64,000 nucleotides of DNA from Micrasema longulum (Eukaryota > Arthropoda > Insecta > Trichoptera > Brachycentridae). The DNA is taken from positions 1 through 64,000 of the forward strand of contig JAGVSM010002866.1 in assembly GCA_022494885.1 (NCBI GenBank), in the 5' to 3' direction. This document shows, piece after piece, positions 19,861 through 29,799 of this stretch; the stretch's first letter is position 1; every line of letters starts with the position of its first letter. The notes beneath the pieces are model-generated. The model was given only the letters and a program-made list of their open reading frames with translations. It made no database searches and was not told the DNA's origin. Position numbers and translations under genes: made by a program.

Positions 19861-20584
19861 ATTAATTATGCGCTTTATTTTGTTATAAGTTTTTAAAATA
19901 CAAATATTATTTTAATGGCCATCGGCTTGCGAATTATTATTAAAAAGGTTATGTTTTTCCCCAGCGGAAAACATGGGACAATGTTTATTGTTAAAGTTAT
20001 TGTTTTCAATAGAAAGGGTTTTGGAATTCCGGGTAATTCGCCGCTCGGTCATTTGAATTTAACCCGAGGTATTGAATAGTAATTGACAATAAAAGAGACG
20101 AAATATTTGTAAATACCTATTAACGGCTCGGGTAAATGGGGATTTATTTTAATGTATTTATTTGTAAAGGCGGTAATTAAAATGGGGTTCTTTTGAGAAT
20201 TGGCTGGCATGAACCAAAAGGTAATATTTAAATGCATTATTGCTGAGAAACCCCAGATTAGAGAAAACAATAGAATGTATTGGAAAGTTATATTTAAATT
20301 CGTATTGAAATATTTAGAAACATCGCCGCGTTTTTTCATAATACATACAAAGGTTAATTTATAATATAAAACGAAAATACCTGCTTATTTTTACGGGGAC
20401 AAAAGTTTTTAATTCCTGAATATTTTAAACAGATATGTTTAGCTCGTATCAATATATGTAAGATCTATTGATTAATGGGGTTAAGCTATAAATATGCTGT
20501 ATATATTTAAAAAAAAAGTATAATACTAACACATTAGCTTGTACATATTACTTATATTTAAAAAACTATACGTACTAACAAATC
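19861..20584. other. AT-rich intergenic DNA
   Basis: No gene, RNA or known repeat recognised. A minus-strand frame at 20339-20049 (96 codons) is AT-driven with no domain. Confidence 0.35.
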
Positions 20585-20655
20585 TAAAACTCGACATTGG
20601 CTAGAACACCCAGTTGGAAAGTGAAAAAGCCTAAAAAATTAAGAAGAAGAAGATT
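20585..20655 (+). mobile_element. 3' end of a Jockey-like LINE
   Basis: The phrase CGACATTGGCTAGAACACCC through to a final AAGAAGAAGAAG matches, in forward orientation, the tails seen reversed at 11290-11370 and 27810-27860. It shows that this LINE family ends in GAA-type repeats. Confidence 0.6.
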
Positions 20656-20769
20656 TCTAGGGTGAATGTCTGAATCTGTGCTTTTTCAGCTTCTCGCTTT
20701 TTGACAGTGACAGTGACAGGTAATAGAAATAAAAGTCAGCGAGGGCGGGACAAAGCGACGCCGACAAAG

Positions 20770-20935
20770 TCAAACACAACAAACAAACCATCACGCTGTT
20801 TTCCCGTTAGGGTAGGCAGCCAGGATAGAACGCCATATAATTCTGTCTTTGATACATATCTCTCTTCATCTACATTCATACATCTCATGCACGCGCGCCG
20901 ATTATTCCGACTTTTGACATGTATAATCAGTGGGT
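20770..20935 (-). mobile_element. RTE-like LINE 3' fragment upstream of paralogue 4
   Basis: Reverse-oriented 3' fragment. Words such as AACCATCACGC, GTAGGCAGCCAGGATAGAACG, CATTCATACATCT and GATTATTCCGACTTTTGACATG match the copy at 54735-54890. It ends about 90 bases before the ATG of the ZAD gene at 21021, so the promoter may lie in or next to transposon DNA. Confidence 0.7.
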
Positions 20936-21020
20936 ATATTTTAATGTAGGGTACATTACATAATAATGTAGGCAATTTCGATTGACGAATTGTAATTGTG
21001 CTTAAATTTGGATCAAGAAA

Positions 21021-22592
21021 ATGAATACAGAATTTAGTTTTAAAAAATATATCATAAAAAGTTCTACGAAGATATGTCGTGTTTGTCTGACTGAATACAT
21101 TGAGGAATCCAAATATATTTTTACAAAGACCGAAAATAGCACTATCGCATCCATGCTAATGCTATGCGCGCGGGTACAGATAGCCTGCCAGGATGGCTTG
21201 CCCGATATCATCTGCGCTCAGTGCTTAGGGGACTTGGAGGCTGCCAACATCTTCAGGCTCCGGTGCGAGCTCGCCGATTCCCTCCTGAGGAAGTCTCGCA
21301 ATGGGACTGGACAGGGGAGTGTCCGAGAAACCGAAAAGAGACATGTTCAAACATCTGTGAAGGAAGAAGCATTCAACGAAGAGTGGATCGACTACGGGTT
21401 GGAAGATAATGTGAATAGTGATTCCTTTCTTCGATCTCCCGCCTGCGAACTTACTGATCTTGTCAATCGTGAGAAATCACTGTCTCAGAATGAATTTAAT
21501 TTATCCTTAAAAACTCGAGACAATAGTGATACAGCAATAAGTAATAATGTATTCAACTGTACAGAGTGTTCCTTCTCTGCGTGTCATCAGTTCCTGTTAA
21601 CTTCACACAGCCGACATGTCCACTGCAAAACTCAACGGAAATATTTAAAATGCGATGTTTGCCATAAAACCATTCCTAATTTACAATATATGAAAATTCA
21701 CAAGATGTTTTGCTCGGTAGATGTGCCCTTTATGTCTAACTTTGACTACTTTGGGTCGATATTTAAAATGACTGGAAAACGTGATAAAGCGAAGCAGAAT
21801 AGTTGTAAAGCACGCCGTGTAAATATTCGCCATACAATTACTTCCCGTTCAAATACGCGCCGCTCTTTTATTTCCCAATCGAATACTCCCTACTCAATAG
21901 CCCCCCGAGGAAATCGTCTCGGTAAAATTACTTCTCGCGCTATTACTCCTCGTGCAAATACTTTTAATAATTGTCGTATAAATACTCCTAGTACAAACAT
22001 TCCTAGTGCGAATGCTCCTTGTGAAAATACTGTCAGCGCAAAAACTTGCCGGGCAAAAACTCGCTGTTTAAATACCCGCCGTGCGAATACTTGCCGTGCG
22101 AACCCACTCCGTTCGTATACTCGCAGCTCATCTCACATGTGCGAAATATGTGGCAAGCAGCTCTCATCCCACGAGATACTCGAGTCTCACATCAAACGCC
22201 ACTTGAATATTCGAGATTTCAAATGTGGCTATTGCAAACGTTGTTTTGTTGACAAAAAAGATCGAAACTTACACGCAAAGATGCACACCGACCCGAAGAA
22301 GTTCGAATGTGACATCTGCGGCCACAAGACCCGGATGAAGCGAGCCTTGATCGGTCACCTGATGATCCACTCGGGAGAGAAAAACTTTAAATGCCAAATC
22401 TGCGACTACAGATGTATCAACAAACGAGCATTAAAAATGCACATGGTATCACACTCTGATGAACGACATTATTCTTGCCCAATTTGTGATGCCAAATTTA
22501 AAAGAAATTCAATCATAAATAAGCACATGTGGAGAATTCACAAAATAATATACAGAGTTGGTGATTACGCAGACAGACGTCTGATCAAATAA
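21021..22592 (+). CDS. ZAD-domain zinc-finger protein with pentapeptide minisatellite (paralogue 4)
   Basis: 523-residue probable nuclear DNA-binding protein. ZAD cysteines C19/C22 and C65/C68. The linker (100-175) is acidic with SUMO-like VKEE. Two fingers at about 180-201 and 211-231 (the second C2HC) are followed not by fingers but by residues 266-368, an Arg/Asn/Thr-rich run of 20 pentapeptides plus one tripeptide (pattern R-x-N-T-x). Five fingers follow at about 374-394, 402-422, 430-450, 458-478 and 486-507, then the tail YRVGDYADRRLIK. Single exon. The insertion is strongly basic and sits where paralogue 5 has a short linker. It may spread the two finger groups or bind nucleic acid non-specifically; this is inference. 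Confidence 0.92.
   Translation: MNTEFSFKKYIIKSSTKICRVCLTEYIEESKYIFTKTENSTIASMLMLCARVQIACQDGLPDIICAQCLGDLEAANIFRLRCELADSLLRKSRNGTGQGSVRETEKRHVQTSVKEEAFNEEWIDYGLEDNVNSDSFLRSPACELTDLVNREKSLSQNEFNLSLKTRDNSDTAISNNVFNCTECSFSACHQFLLTSHSRHVHCKTQRKYLKCDVCHKTIPNLQYMKIHKMFCSVDVPFMSNFDYFGSIFKMTGKRDKAKQNSCKARRVNIRHTITSRSNTRRSFISQSNTPYSIAPRGNRLGKITSRAITPRANTFNNCRINTPSTNIPSANAPCENTVSAKTCRAKTRCLNTRRANTCRANPLRSYTRSSSHMCEICGKQLSSHEILESHIKRHLNIRDFKCGYCKRCFVDKKDRNLHAKMHTDPKKFECDICGHKTRMKRALIGHLMIHSGEKNFKCQICDYRCINKRALKMHMVSHSDERHYSCPICDAKFKRNSIINKHMWRIHKIIYRVGDYADRRLIK
21816..22124 (+). repeat. Coding minisatellite, 15-bp period
   Basis: Twenty 15-nt units and one 9-nt unit (21966-21974), all in frame, inside the ZAD gene at 21021. 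Typical units are CGTGCGAATACTTGC and CGTTCAAATACGCGC. Positions 7-9 (AAT) and 10-12 (ACT) are best conserved. Units are diverged, so the array is not very recent. No stop codon has arisen. Confidence 0.85.
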
Positions 22593-23338
22593 TAATACTT
22601 TTATTAAAAATTTGAATGTTAAAAAATCATGCTGACTGTTTCCTGCTTGCAATTGACTACTTTTATTACTCCATTTTGTAAAAAAATTACCTCCTTGGGG
22701 TTTTATAATGATTTGATAGAGAAGGAAGCCAAATTATAACACTTTCGGCAGCAGATTGTATGGACTGTTGAATTGATATTTATTTTCTGTTGAAGTAATG
22801 TAATAATTTGAATTTTTAGACAGGAACTAGATGGATATCAGTCACTTATCAGACAAAACAAAGAAAGATATCCGAAGGGTAGCTTTCGTAGACTGTAGGT
22901 GTCATAGTTATTTCCGGACATGTGGCTAACAGGCTGCTCGCTGATTCCTGGGAGATAGTCTGCACAGCAGTTACCGAGGGATGATGCGTATTGTTCCAAT
23001 GACTTGGTGTCCATTTTGGTCTGAATTGTTTCGTTTTATGATAGGTACGCAACATTCCCGCTCAATTTATTTGTTTACGTTAATATTCGACAAATGCGTG
23101 TGTGAGAGTGGCATAAGGATTGATTTATCATTTTTAATGTTATTATATTATGTATTTAACAAAAAAACATTAATTCATTTTCATTAGAAATGGTGTAATT
23201 TATTATGGGTGATCCAAATAGTTAAATTTGTGTACTTTCGAGTCACAAATTAATACATTCTCAAACAGTTTTAATGGTTTCATATAGTTTTTTTATGATT
23301 TTTTAGTAATAGGCGTACTGTTGTTTGTAAGTTTCCGT
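22593..23338. other. 3' flank of paralogue 4, partly duplicated at 29,800
   Basis: 22590-22850 resembles 29800-30280: shared phrases are AATTTGAATGTT, AAAAAATTACCTCC/TTCAATG, AATGATTTGATAGAGAAGGAAGC and GGATATCAGTCACT. Similarity resumes at about 24660-24780 against 30360-30430, because a LINE was inserted here. No gene recognised. Confidence 0.5.
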
Positions 23339-23339
23339 T

Positions 23340-24640
23340 GTTCACTACTTGTCACAACATTTTTTTTTTAAATTTTATTTATTGGGGATATCAACAGTAA
23401 TACATGTAACAAGAATACAACAAATAAAAAATACAGAGAATAAAACCAATGACAGATATCCACAGAAATACATTAAATACACATACAATACATACTAGTG
23501 TGTTTGTGTGAGTGTAAGTGAATGAGAGGGTGGGTGTTATATTGGAATGAGGGTGGACATGTGTGTAAATATTGCACAAGTGTCAAGTGTCGAAAATATA
23601 AATATATTTAAAATATTAAGAATTAGAGATAAAATATAATAAAATAAAATAAGATAAAATAAGACTTTATTATTGAAACTAAGTATAAGACAAAAAAGTA
23701 TGTTTTAAGACGCACATTTTAAATGTTATTTTTTTACAATCAAATGGATCAATAAGGGGAAAGTTCAAATTATATTCACTAACAAAACGTATAAGTGGAG
23801 AGTTCTGGGCATAGTTCGTACGAACTGCTGGCAGATGAAATAAAGAGCTCGACGTGTGACGGGTGCGGTAACCGGGGACATTTAATGATAACTCTGACAA
23901 AAGAGCCGGACTATCAAGGCGTCCACTAAGTATGTCATGAAGCACCCCCATGTCCAACAGTAGACGGCGATCTTCTAAAGTAAGCAAGTGGTGTTTTTTG
24001 CAGGAAGACATATAATTGAGATCGGTATACCTGCATCTCCAGTTAAGATGTCTAAGAAATATCCATTGAATTTTCTCGAACTTTTCTTTGTGTGTGACAT
24101 ATTGTGGAGACCAAACAGAAGAGGCATACTCGAGCAAACTGCGAACATGAGCAAAGTAGACCATTTTAATACAGGCGATATCTTTAAATACCTGACATGT
24201 ACGAAGTACAAAACCAAGGTTTCTATGTGCACGGGTCAGTATGTCATCGAAGTGATTCTCAAATATAAGTTTGCTATCAAGAATAACACCCAGATCGCGT
24301 ACGGTATCAACTCTCTGAACAGATTGGTTTTCTAATATATAATGATATGGGATGGGGACATCGCGAAAAAGAAATAAGCAAACACTTTGATACATTGACG
24401 TTAATACGATTTTTCATATAGTATTCGGTCAAACGGTTTAGATCATCTTGAAGTTTAAGACAGTCAAGGGGATTCTTAACTTTGAAGTATATTTTTTTTT
24501 ATCATCTGCGTACATCAAAAACCTTGCGTTCATAAATAAATAAATTAATAAATTTTGGTAAGAATAAAGTGTAAAACAATGCAATAAAATTAAGTCCTCT
24601 TTTTCCACACATTGACTGCTTATAAACACTCACTCAATGT
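23340..24640 (-). mobile_element. LINE (CR1/Jockey-type) 3' part with long open frame
   Basis: The minus-strand frame 24395-23679 (238 codons) is the C-terminal part of a reverse transcriptase polyprotein: VRDLGVILDSKLIFENHFD, then YFAHVRSLLEYASSVWSPQY, LRHLN, LTLEDRRLLLD, and the end with NLNFPLIDPF. Polyadenine-type tail (AAATAAAATAAGAT-like, reversed) at 23636-23675. Same family as 60725-61260. The frame is unbroken over 238 codons, so this copy is relatively young. Confidence 0.8.
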
Positions 24641-24839
24641 TTTTTTTTTTATCAGTTAACAACTTATTTTCGAATTTTGAGTTATGATCGTTATGAACTT
24701 CTCGCGAATCTCATTTGTAATTAAATTTATGCAAAGGAAATAAATATACAAACATATGATTTCTATTTCTTGTGTATTTCTTAATTTAAGCTATAATTAT
24801 TTAACTACAAATATACTTTTATTTATTGTTCTTTTTTTT

Positions 24840-25250
24840 ATTGAAAGTAAAAAATAAGTATTTTCATTTTTATGATTTACCCAATTATTAAAAATTTTCA
24901 ACGTTGTAGAAAATGGAAATTAAGTTGAAGTAGAGTAGGGTTCGAACTTTGGACCTAATCCGCGACACTAGTCATCACCACAACCTTTGTTATCATAACA
25001 CAAAAAAAAAGTATTTTGTTTGATAAAAGTTGAATCTGATAAAGTTTGATAAAAGTAAAATAGTCGTATGTAAAATAGTACCCACATTATGTACATAATG
25101 TAGGTACTATTTTAATATTAAACAAAGGTCCGTGGTTCGAATCTCACTCTACCCCAACTTGATTCCCATTTTTATAATAGTGAGTTATTTACAAATGGCC
25201 CAAAATGAAATATTTGGGTAAATCGCAAATATTTATTTAAAAACAAAAAT
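24840..25250. repeat. Inverted pair of a third tRNA-like SINE around a palindrome
   Basis: A reversed copy (24880-25000, GTAGGGTTCGAACTTTGGACC) and a forward copy (25118-25250, GGTTCGAATCTCACTCTACC) of the family whose best copy is at 61685-61880. Between them 25072-25113 is a palindrome with 19-bp arms (one mismatch) around GTAC. Confidence 0.65.
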
Positions 25251-25275
25251 ACTTCCCTCTTCTTTCGTTCGTTAC

Positions 25276-26100
25276 CAGTGTTGCCAATTTAGCGACATTG
25301 TCGCTAGATCAAGCGGTATTTTGCCGTTGAAAATGACTTTTTTATTTTTTAGCGACAAATAAATTCTAACGACTTTTCTAGCGACTTTTAAGCGAGCTGT
25401 CAAAAGTTAAAGTAAAAATGGAATCACTTGTGATGAAAACATTTTATTCCCAAAAATATAGAAAGGAATGGGAAGACAGACATTTCAAGTTTTGTCATTA
25501 ATATGTACTTACTTTTAACGATATGATATGATATATATTATTTACTTTTAATAAAAATTACAATTATTTTGTTTTAATTTACACTTATAAAAATACGTAA
25601 TGTATTTATGCCTTTTTGTTAGAATGCATATGATTATAGAGATGCTATTTTGCATGGCAAAAGTGTTCCGTATTTTTTTTTGGGGAATATAATATATGGT
25701 GTCTGTTTTTTTTAAATTAAGAGTACTTCATGACAACTAAATATTTTTGTCATTAATATTAACGTGATACTCATTTGCCACTGACTATATTTTTTATCAG
25801 TAGCACTGAAAATAAACATGTTTAAATCTAATTTCCTTTACTTATGACATTACTTACTTTTACCAGTTAAATTTCTATTAAACAAAAACCTAAACATGTT
25901 TTTATTTTTTAATTACTTAAAAGTACTTAAAGGTAATCGTGCAAATTGCCGCCAAAAATCCTTGCCCCCCTTAATCCCCCATCCCATCCGCATCCCTCCT
26001 CTCCCTTCGCCTCCCACCCCCCTCCGTTAAACATCTTAAGATTTAGCGACTTTTGAACCCCCGTTTAGCGACATTTGCTCGTGACGAGTTAGCAACACTG
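25276..26100. mobile_element. Probable hAT-type non-autonomous element upstream of paralogue 5
   Basis: Left end CAGTGTTGCCAATTTAGCG and right end (reversed) CAGTGTTGCTAACTCGTCA form imperfect terminal inverted repeats with further TAGCGAC/GTCGCTA words inside. Flanks TCGTTAC and TCGTCAC are near-identical, but 7 and not 8 bases. No transposase seen. Contains a C-rich tract (25960-26028). Confidence 0.5.
25960..26028. other. C-rich polypyrimidine tract
   Basis: About 70 bases, nearly all pyrimidine with many C runs, in AT-rich surroundings, 190 bases before the start codon of the ZAD gene at 26216. The opposite strand could form G-quadruplexes. Possible promoter role is inference. Confidence 0.45.
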
Positions 26101-26215
26101 TCGTCACTACGGATCTTTTGTCTATGGTGTTTTCTGTGTTTGTTGATTTTGACTTTTGACGTTTAAATTTATAACCAAACGCGTGAAAACTGTAAACACT
26201 ATAAAGTGAAATAGA

Positions 26216-27598
26216 ATGAATGCAGAATCTAATGCAAAAAATGTTATGATGAAACAATCGACAAAGCTTTGTCGAGTTTGCTTGACAGAAAATATTAAAA
26301 TGTCCAAGTGCGTTTTCGACAAGATTAACTCAAGTTCTATCGCGTCCATGGTGATGTTGTGTGCGAGAGTGCAGATAGCCTGTCGGGATGGCCTACCCGA
26401 TATCATCTGCGCTCGGTGCTTAGGGGACCTGAGAGCTGCCAACAGCTTCAGGCTCCGGTGCGAGCTCGCCGACTCCCTCCTGAGGAAGTCTTGCAACGGT
26501 ACAGAACAGGGGAATGTCTGGGAGCACGTGAAAAGACATGCACCAACTTCTGCGAAAGAAAAAGCATTCAATGAAGAGTGGATCGATTACGGGTTTGAAG
26601 ATAATGTTGATAGCGATTCCTTGCTTCAATCTCCCGCTTGCGAATTTACTGATCCTGACAGCTATGAGAAATCACCTTCTCAGAGTAAATTGAATTTTTC
26701 CTCTGAAATCCGAGAAAACGACGACACCGCACTTAGGAAAAGCAAATTTTTTTCTACACCAGAAAGAAACGAATTTAATATTCAGTGTCAAAGTGTTAAT
26801 TCAAATAAAAAAAATTCATTCAGCTGTACGGAGTGTTCCTTCTCTGTCAACTATCGGGTTCTACTAGCTTCACACATAAAACACGCGCACAGCAAAACTA
26901 GGAAACCTAGAAAATACCGTAAACCGGTATATTCAAAGTGCGATGTCTGCCTTATGCCCTTTCCTAATTTACAGTACATGAAAATTCACAAGATGTTTTG
27001 CTCGGTAGATCTTCCCTTTAAGTCTGGCTTCGACTACTTCAGATTCTCATCGATATTAAAGAAGACTCGAGGAAGCGGTGATCCCAAGCGGCGTCCGAAA
27101 GCCTGCAGCACCAAAATCTCTTTCATGTGTGAAATGTGCGGCAAGCAACTCTCGTCCCAAAAAATTCTCGAGAGTCACATCAAACGTCACTTGAACATAA
27201 GAGATTTTAAATGTAGCTTTTGTAAACGTTGTTTTGTGGATCAAAATGACCTAAACTTGCATGCGAAGATGCACACCGACCCGACTAAGAAATTCGAATG
27301 CGACGTCTGTGGCCACAAGACCCGATTGAAGCGAGGCCTGATCGGTCACCTGATGACGCACACGGGAAAGAAGAACTTTAAGTGTGAGCTCTGTGACCAC
27401 AGGAGTATCAGCAAAGCGGCGTTGAAAATGCATATAATGTCACACTCTGACGAAAGACGTTTATCTTGCCCAATTTGTGATGTCAAATTTAAAAGAAATC
27501 CTGGGATTCATAAACACATGCTGAAAATTCACAAAACAGTGTATAGAGTTAGTGACTATTTGGACAGACGTATGATCAAACAACAGTACTCGTTTTGA
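26216..27598 (+). CDS. ZAD-domain C2H2 zinc-finger protein (paralogue 5)
   Basis: 460-residue probable nuclear transcription factor, closest to paralogue 4. ZAD cysteines C19/C22 and C65/C68. The acidic linker shares FNEEWIDYG.EDNV.SDS with paralogue 4, but the SUMO-like VKEE has become AKEK. Seven fingers at about 204-225, 242-262, 305-325, 333-353, 362-382, 390-410 and 418-439; the second is C2HC. The tail YRVSDYLDRRMIK has one change from the family VGD. The protein continues five residues (QQYSF) beyond the point where the others stop, because the ancestral TAA is CAA and the next TAA is CAG. Single exon. Start supported by the paralogues. Confidence 0.92.
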   Translation: MNAESNAKNVMMKQSTKLCRVCLTENIKMSKCVFDKINSSSIASMVMLCARVQIACRDGLPDIICARCLGDLRAANSFRLRCELADSLLRKSCNGTEQGNVWEHVKRHAPTSAKEKAFNEEWIDYGFEDNVDSDSLLQSPACEFTDPDSYEKSPSQSKLNFSSEIRENDDTALRKSKFFSTPERNEFNIQCQSVNSNKKNSFSCTECSFSVNYRVLLASHIKHAHSKTRKPRKYRKPVYSKCDVCLMPFPNLQYMKIHKMFCSVDLPFKSGFDYFRFSSILKKTRGSGDPKRRPKACSTKISFMCEMCGKQLSSQKILESHIKRHLNIRDFKCSFCKRCFVDQNDLNLHAKMHTDPTKKFECDVCGHKTRLKRGLIGHLMTHTGKKNFKCELCDHRSISKAALKMHIMSHSDERRLSCPICDVKFKRNPGIHKHMLKIHKTVYRVSDYLDRRMIKQQYSF

Positions 27599-27809
27599 CC
27601 AAAATTTCTATTTCATAATTACCATCACTTCGTAACACTTCATGATGAATCATTATAAAAATTAAAACTGTAATATACCACTCGCAGTCACAGAGTGTAC
27701 AAGCTGTTGGAACCTTAGAGTAATAATACACCACTGGGTAATAGTCGCCCATGCGGACTGAAACCATTCTATGATTATCAACCACGAAGTTATCTACAGT
27801 TTGAATTCT
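27599..27809. other. 3' flank of paralogue 5
   Basis: About 210 bases without gene. No AATAAA directly after the stop, unlike paralogues 1-3. Confidence 0.35.
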
Positions 27810-28390
27810 TCTTCTTCTTAGTTTTTTTGGCTTTTTTCACCCCTAGCCAGTGTCAAGTTTAAGATATCTTATTGAAATATTTACACACCTGTTAGTACTA
27901 TACATACAAGTTAGTGTGTTAGTATTTAATATTACATACACTTTACATAATATATAACTTATTTCCATTTATAACTACATATTTACAGAAAATTTTAAAT
28001 ATCTGTTTATTGGGTGGGGACAAGAGAGTTAAAATATTAGTGGGGAATGGGACGCTGATTTTGGAGAGGTCAGATAGGAACTCAGGATAACAATCATTTA
28101 TGGGGCATCCAAAGAAAACATGATTCAGATCTTCCTCCTCAAGCTGACATGCGCACATGGCAGAGTCCCGGACATGGATTCTAAACAAATGAGAACAATT
28201 TTTGCTTCAATTGGAAAAGGTGTCTTCCCTTGGCTTGGGAGGAGGCTACCCAATATTCTTGCCATGTGCGAAGTTGCTTCTCCTTTGTTATAACGAGGAG
28301 ATCACCTAGTGGTAGGAAATTACTATAGGCAGGATCCCCGGAATAGACCGCCTCTTTTGCCAACTCGTCCACCCTCACGTCTCAAGGGCC
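27810..28390 (-). mobile_element. Jockey-like LINE, 3' part (second copy)
   Basis: The minus strand shows GDPAYSNFLPLGDLLVITKE (28378-28181), then CACQLEEEDLNHVFFGCP, a zinc-knuckle-like C-terminal motif of Jockey/R1-type LINEs, to about 27943. The 3' untranslated part ends at about 27815 in a TTC-type tail. It is collinear with 11290-13700 but lacks the insertions there. Confidence 0.75.
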
Positions 28391-28559
28391 AAAAAACAAA
28401 TGTAATTAAAACCAAGGAAGTCGAGTTATGACTCAGACCGCGTCCTTCCTCATAAATCTCCCAGCTCACGACCAATTGTTTCTGCAACCCCAACTACAGT
28501 TTAAATTGCAAACGCAAATTGAAACTGTCCGCTACACGTTTGTTGTTAAACTATAAACC

Positions 28560-29560
28560 CAACCAAAAATTTGGAACACTTGTTTTTTTTTTAAATTTAT
28601 TTTTCAAAAATATTTATAAAATAGTCTTAAATTAAAGTCCTGCTGAGTTGCATACATATGTGGCAACACTATAGACGTCACACGCGACGTCGCGTGCTAG
28701 GTCCAAGCAACGGACACCAGGAGAAGCGTTTTGGCTGTGTTCGGCGACACACGTTCTTTAGACAAAAACTCGATTTAATTTTAATTGTTACGATTTCATA
28801 CTTTTTCTTAACTGCTTTATTTTACGTTTTACAAATCAGACTCCTTGAGTTATTTTTATGTATTTCCATTCTCTATTATATGAAGTTTAGTTAAGTTTAT
28901 ATATTGTATCTTTTGTATTAATAAAAGATAATAAAACTGTAAGTACAATCATTTACTCTATCTGTGCATTACACATACTATGTTAGTCTGAAGATTTATC
29001 TAAAACGAGCGTGAAGTAAAAAACGTTCTCACGAGACAATTTTTACGGAATGATATCAACGCGGATAAATATTTAGCAATTTATGTGGAACCTACTAGGC
29101 AGTCGACATAACCCGACGTTTAGTAGGTAACAAACAAAACCATACATACAACTCGTCAGCAGGTTCTTATAAATTGCATCGATTATTCACACTTGACCTA
29201 CATTAATAATCATTTTACTTGAAAAACATATAACATTATCAAAAATTAAAAACTATCACTAATACAAAAAACTTTATTCTATTAACCATAATTTGAGCAA
29301 TATCTCACTTCTGTATTCAACTCGGTATTTTTAATATTGTTTGGTAACATGTTAAATATTTTAGGTATTCTGGATCGCAGTGCCCTTTTGCCATATTTAT
29401 TGCAATATCTAGGAACAGCTAGCTCTAGTACAGCCATACTAGTAAACCTATATATATATATGAAATATTGTGTCCCTACGTATTAGAGCTAAATGGCCTC
29501 TCTTTAAGCAGGAGCGACTTATTCTGAGGTTGGAATTGTGCTCCTTATTACATGTTGAAG
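28560..29560 (-). mobile_element. LINE 3' fragment interrupted by an LTR
   Basis: Reverse-oriented copy of the element at 59945-60560. Both carry the 3' hairpin CCTGCTGAGTTG ... CAACTCGTCAGCAGG and the phrase AGGTATTCTGGATCGCAGTG / CACTGCAATACAGTATACCT. Here the hairpin loop is split by the insertion at 28659-29142. Confidence 0.65.
28659..29142. mobile_element. Solo LTR of an LTR retrotransposon
   Basis: 484-bp insertion beginning TGTGGCAACAC and ending AACAAAACCA, that is TG...CA ends, flanked by the direct repeat TACATA (28653-28658 and 29143-29148). Inside are TATATATT and an AATAAAA polyA-type signal near 28919. The uninterrupted target (CATACATA in the LINE hairpin) is seen in the copy near 60400. 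No internal retroviral genes, hence solo. The start resembles BEL/Pao LTRs; that family call is tentative. Confidence 0.65.
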
Positions 29561-29799
29561 TGGTTTGGTCCACCATTTATTTGTTTTTATTTATAAATTA
29601 ATTGCATGTATATTTATTACCAAGGAATCTACAACACTAGTGCATTTGAAAATGAATATGGAGTGTCCTTTGGTTAGGTTAGTGTAACTTGTCCAACTAA
29701 CATGGCTCAGCCTGTTCTAAGATGGAAGAAGATCGTGTAAACTACATTGATAATGTGTAATTTTGAATGAATAAATAGATAAATAAACTAAAGATGGAC

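Noticed and set aside
28658..28894. 78-codon frame as a gene
   Set aside because: It lies inside the solo LTR and has no domain.
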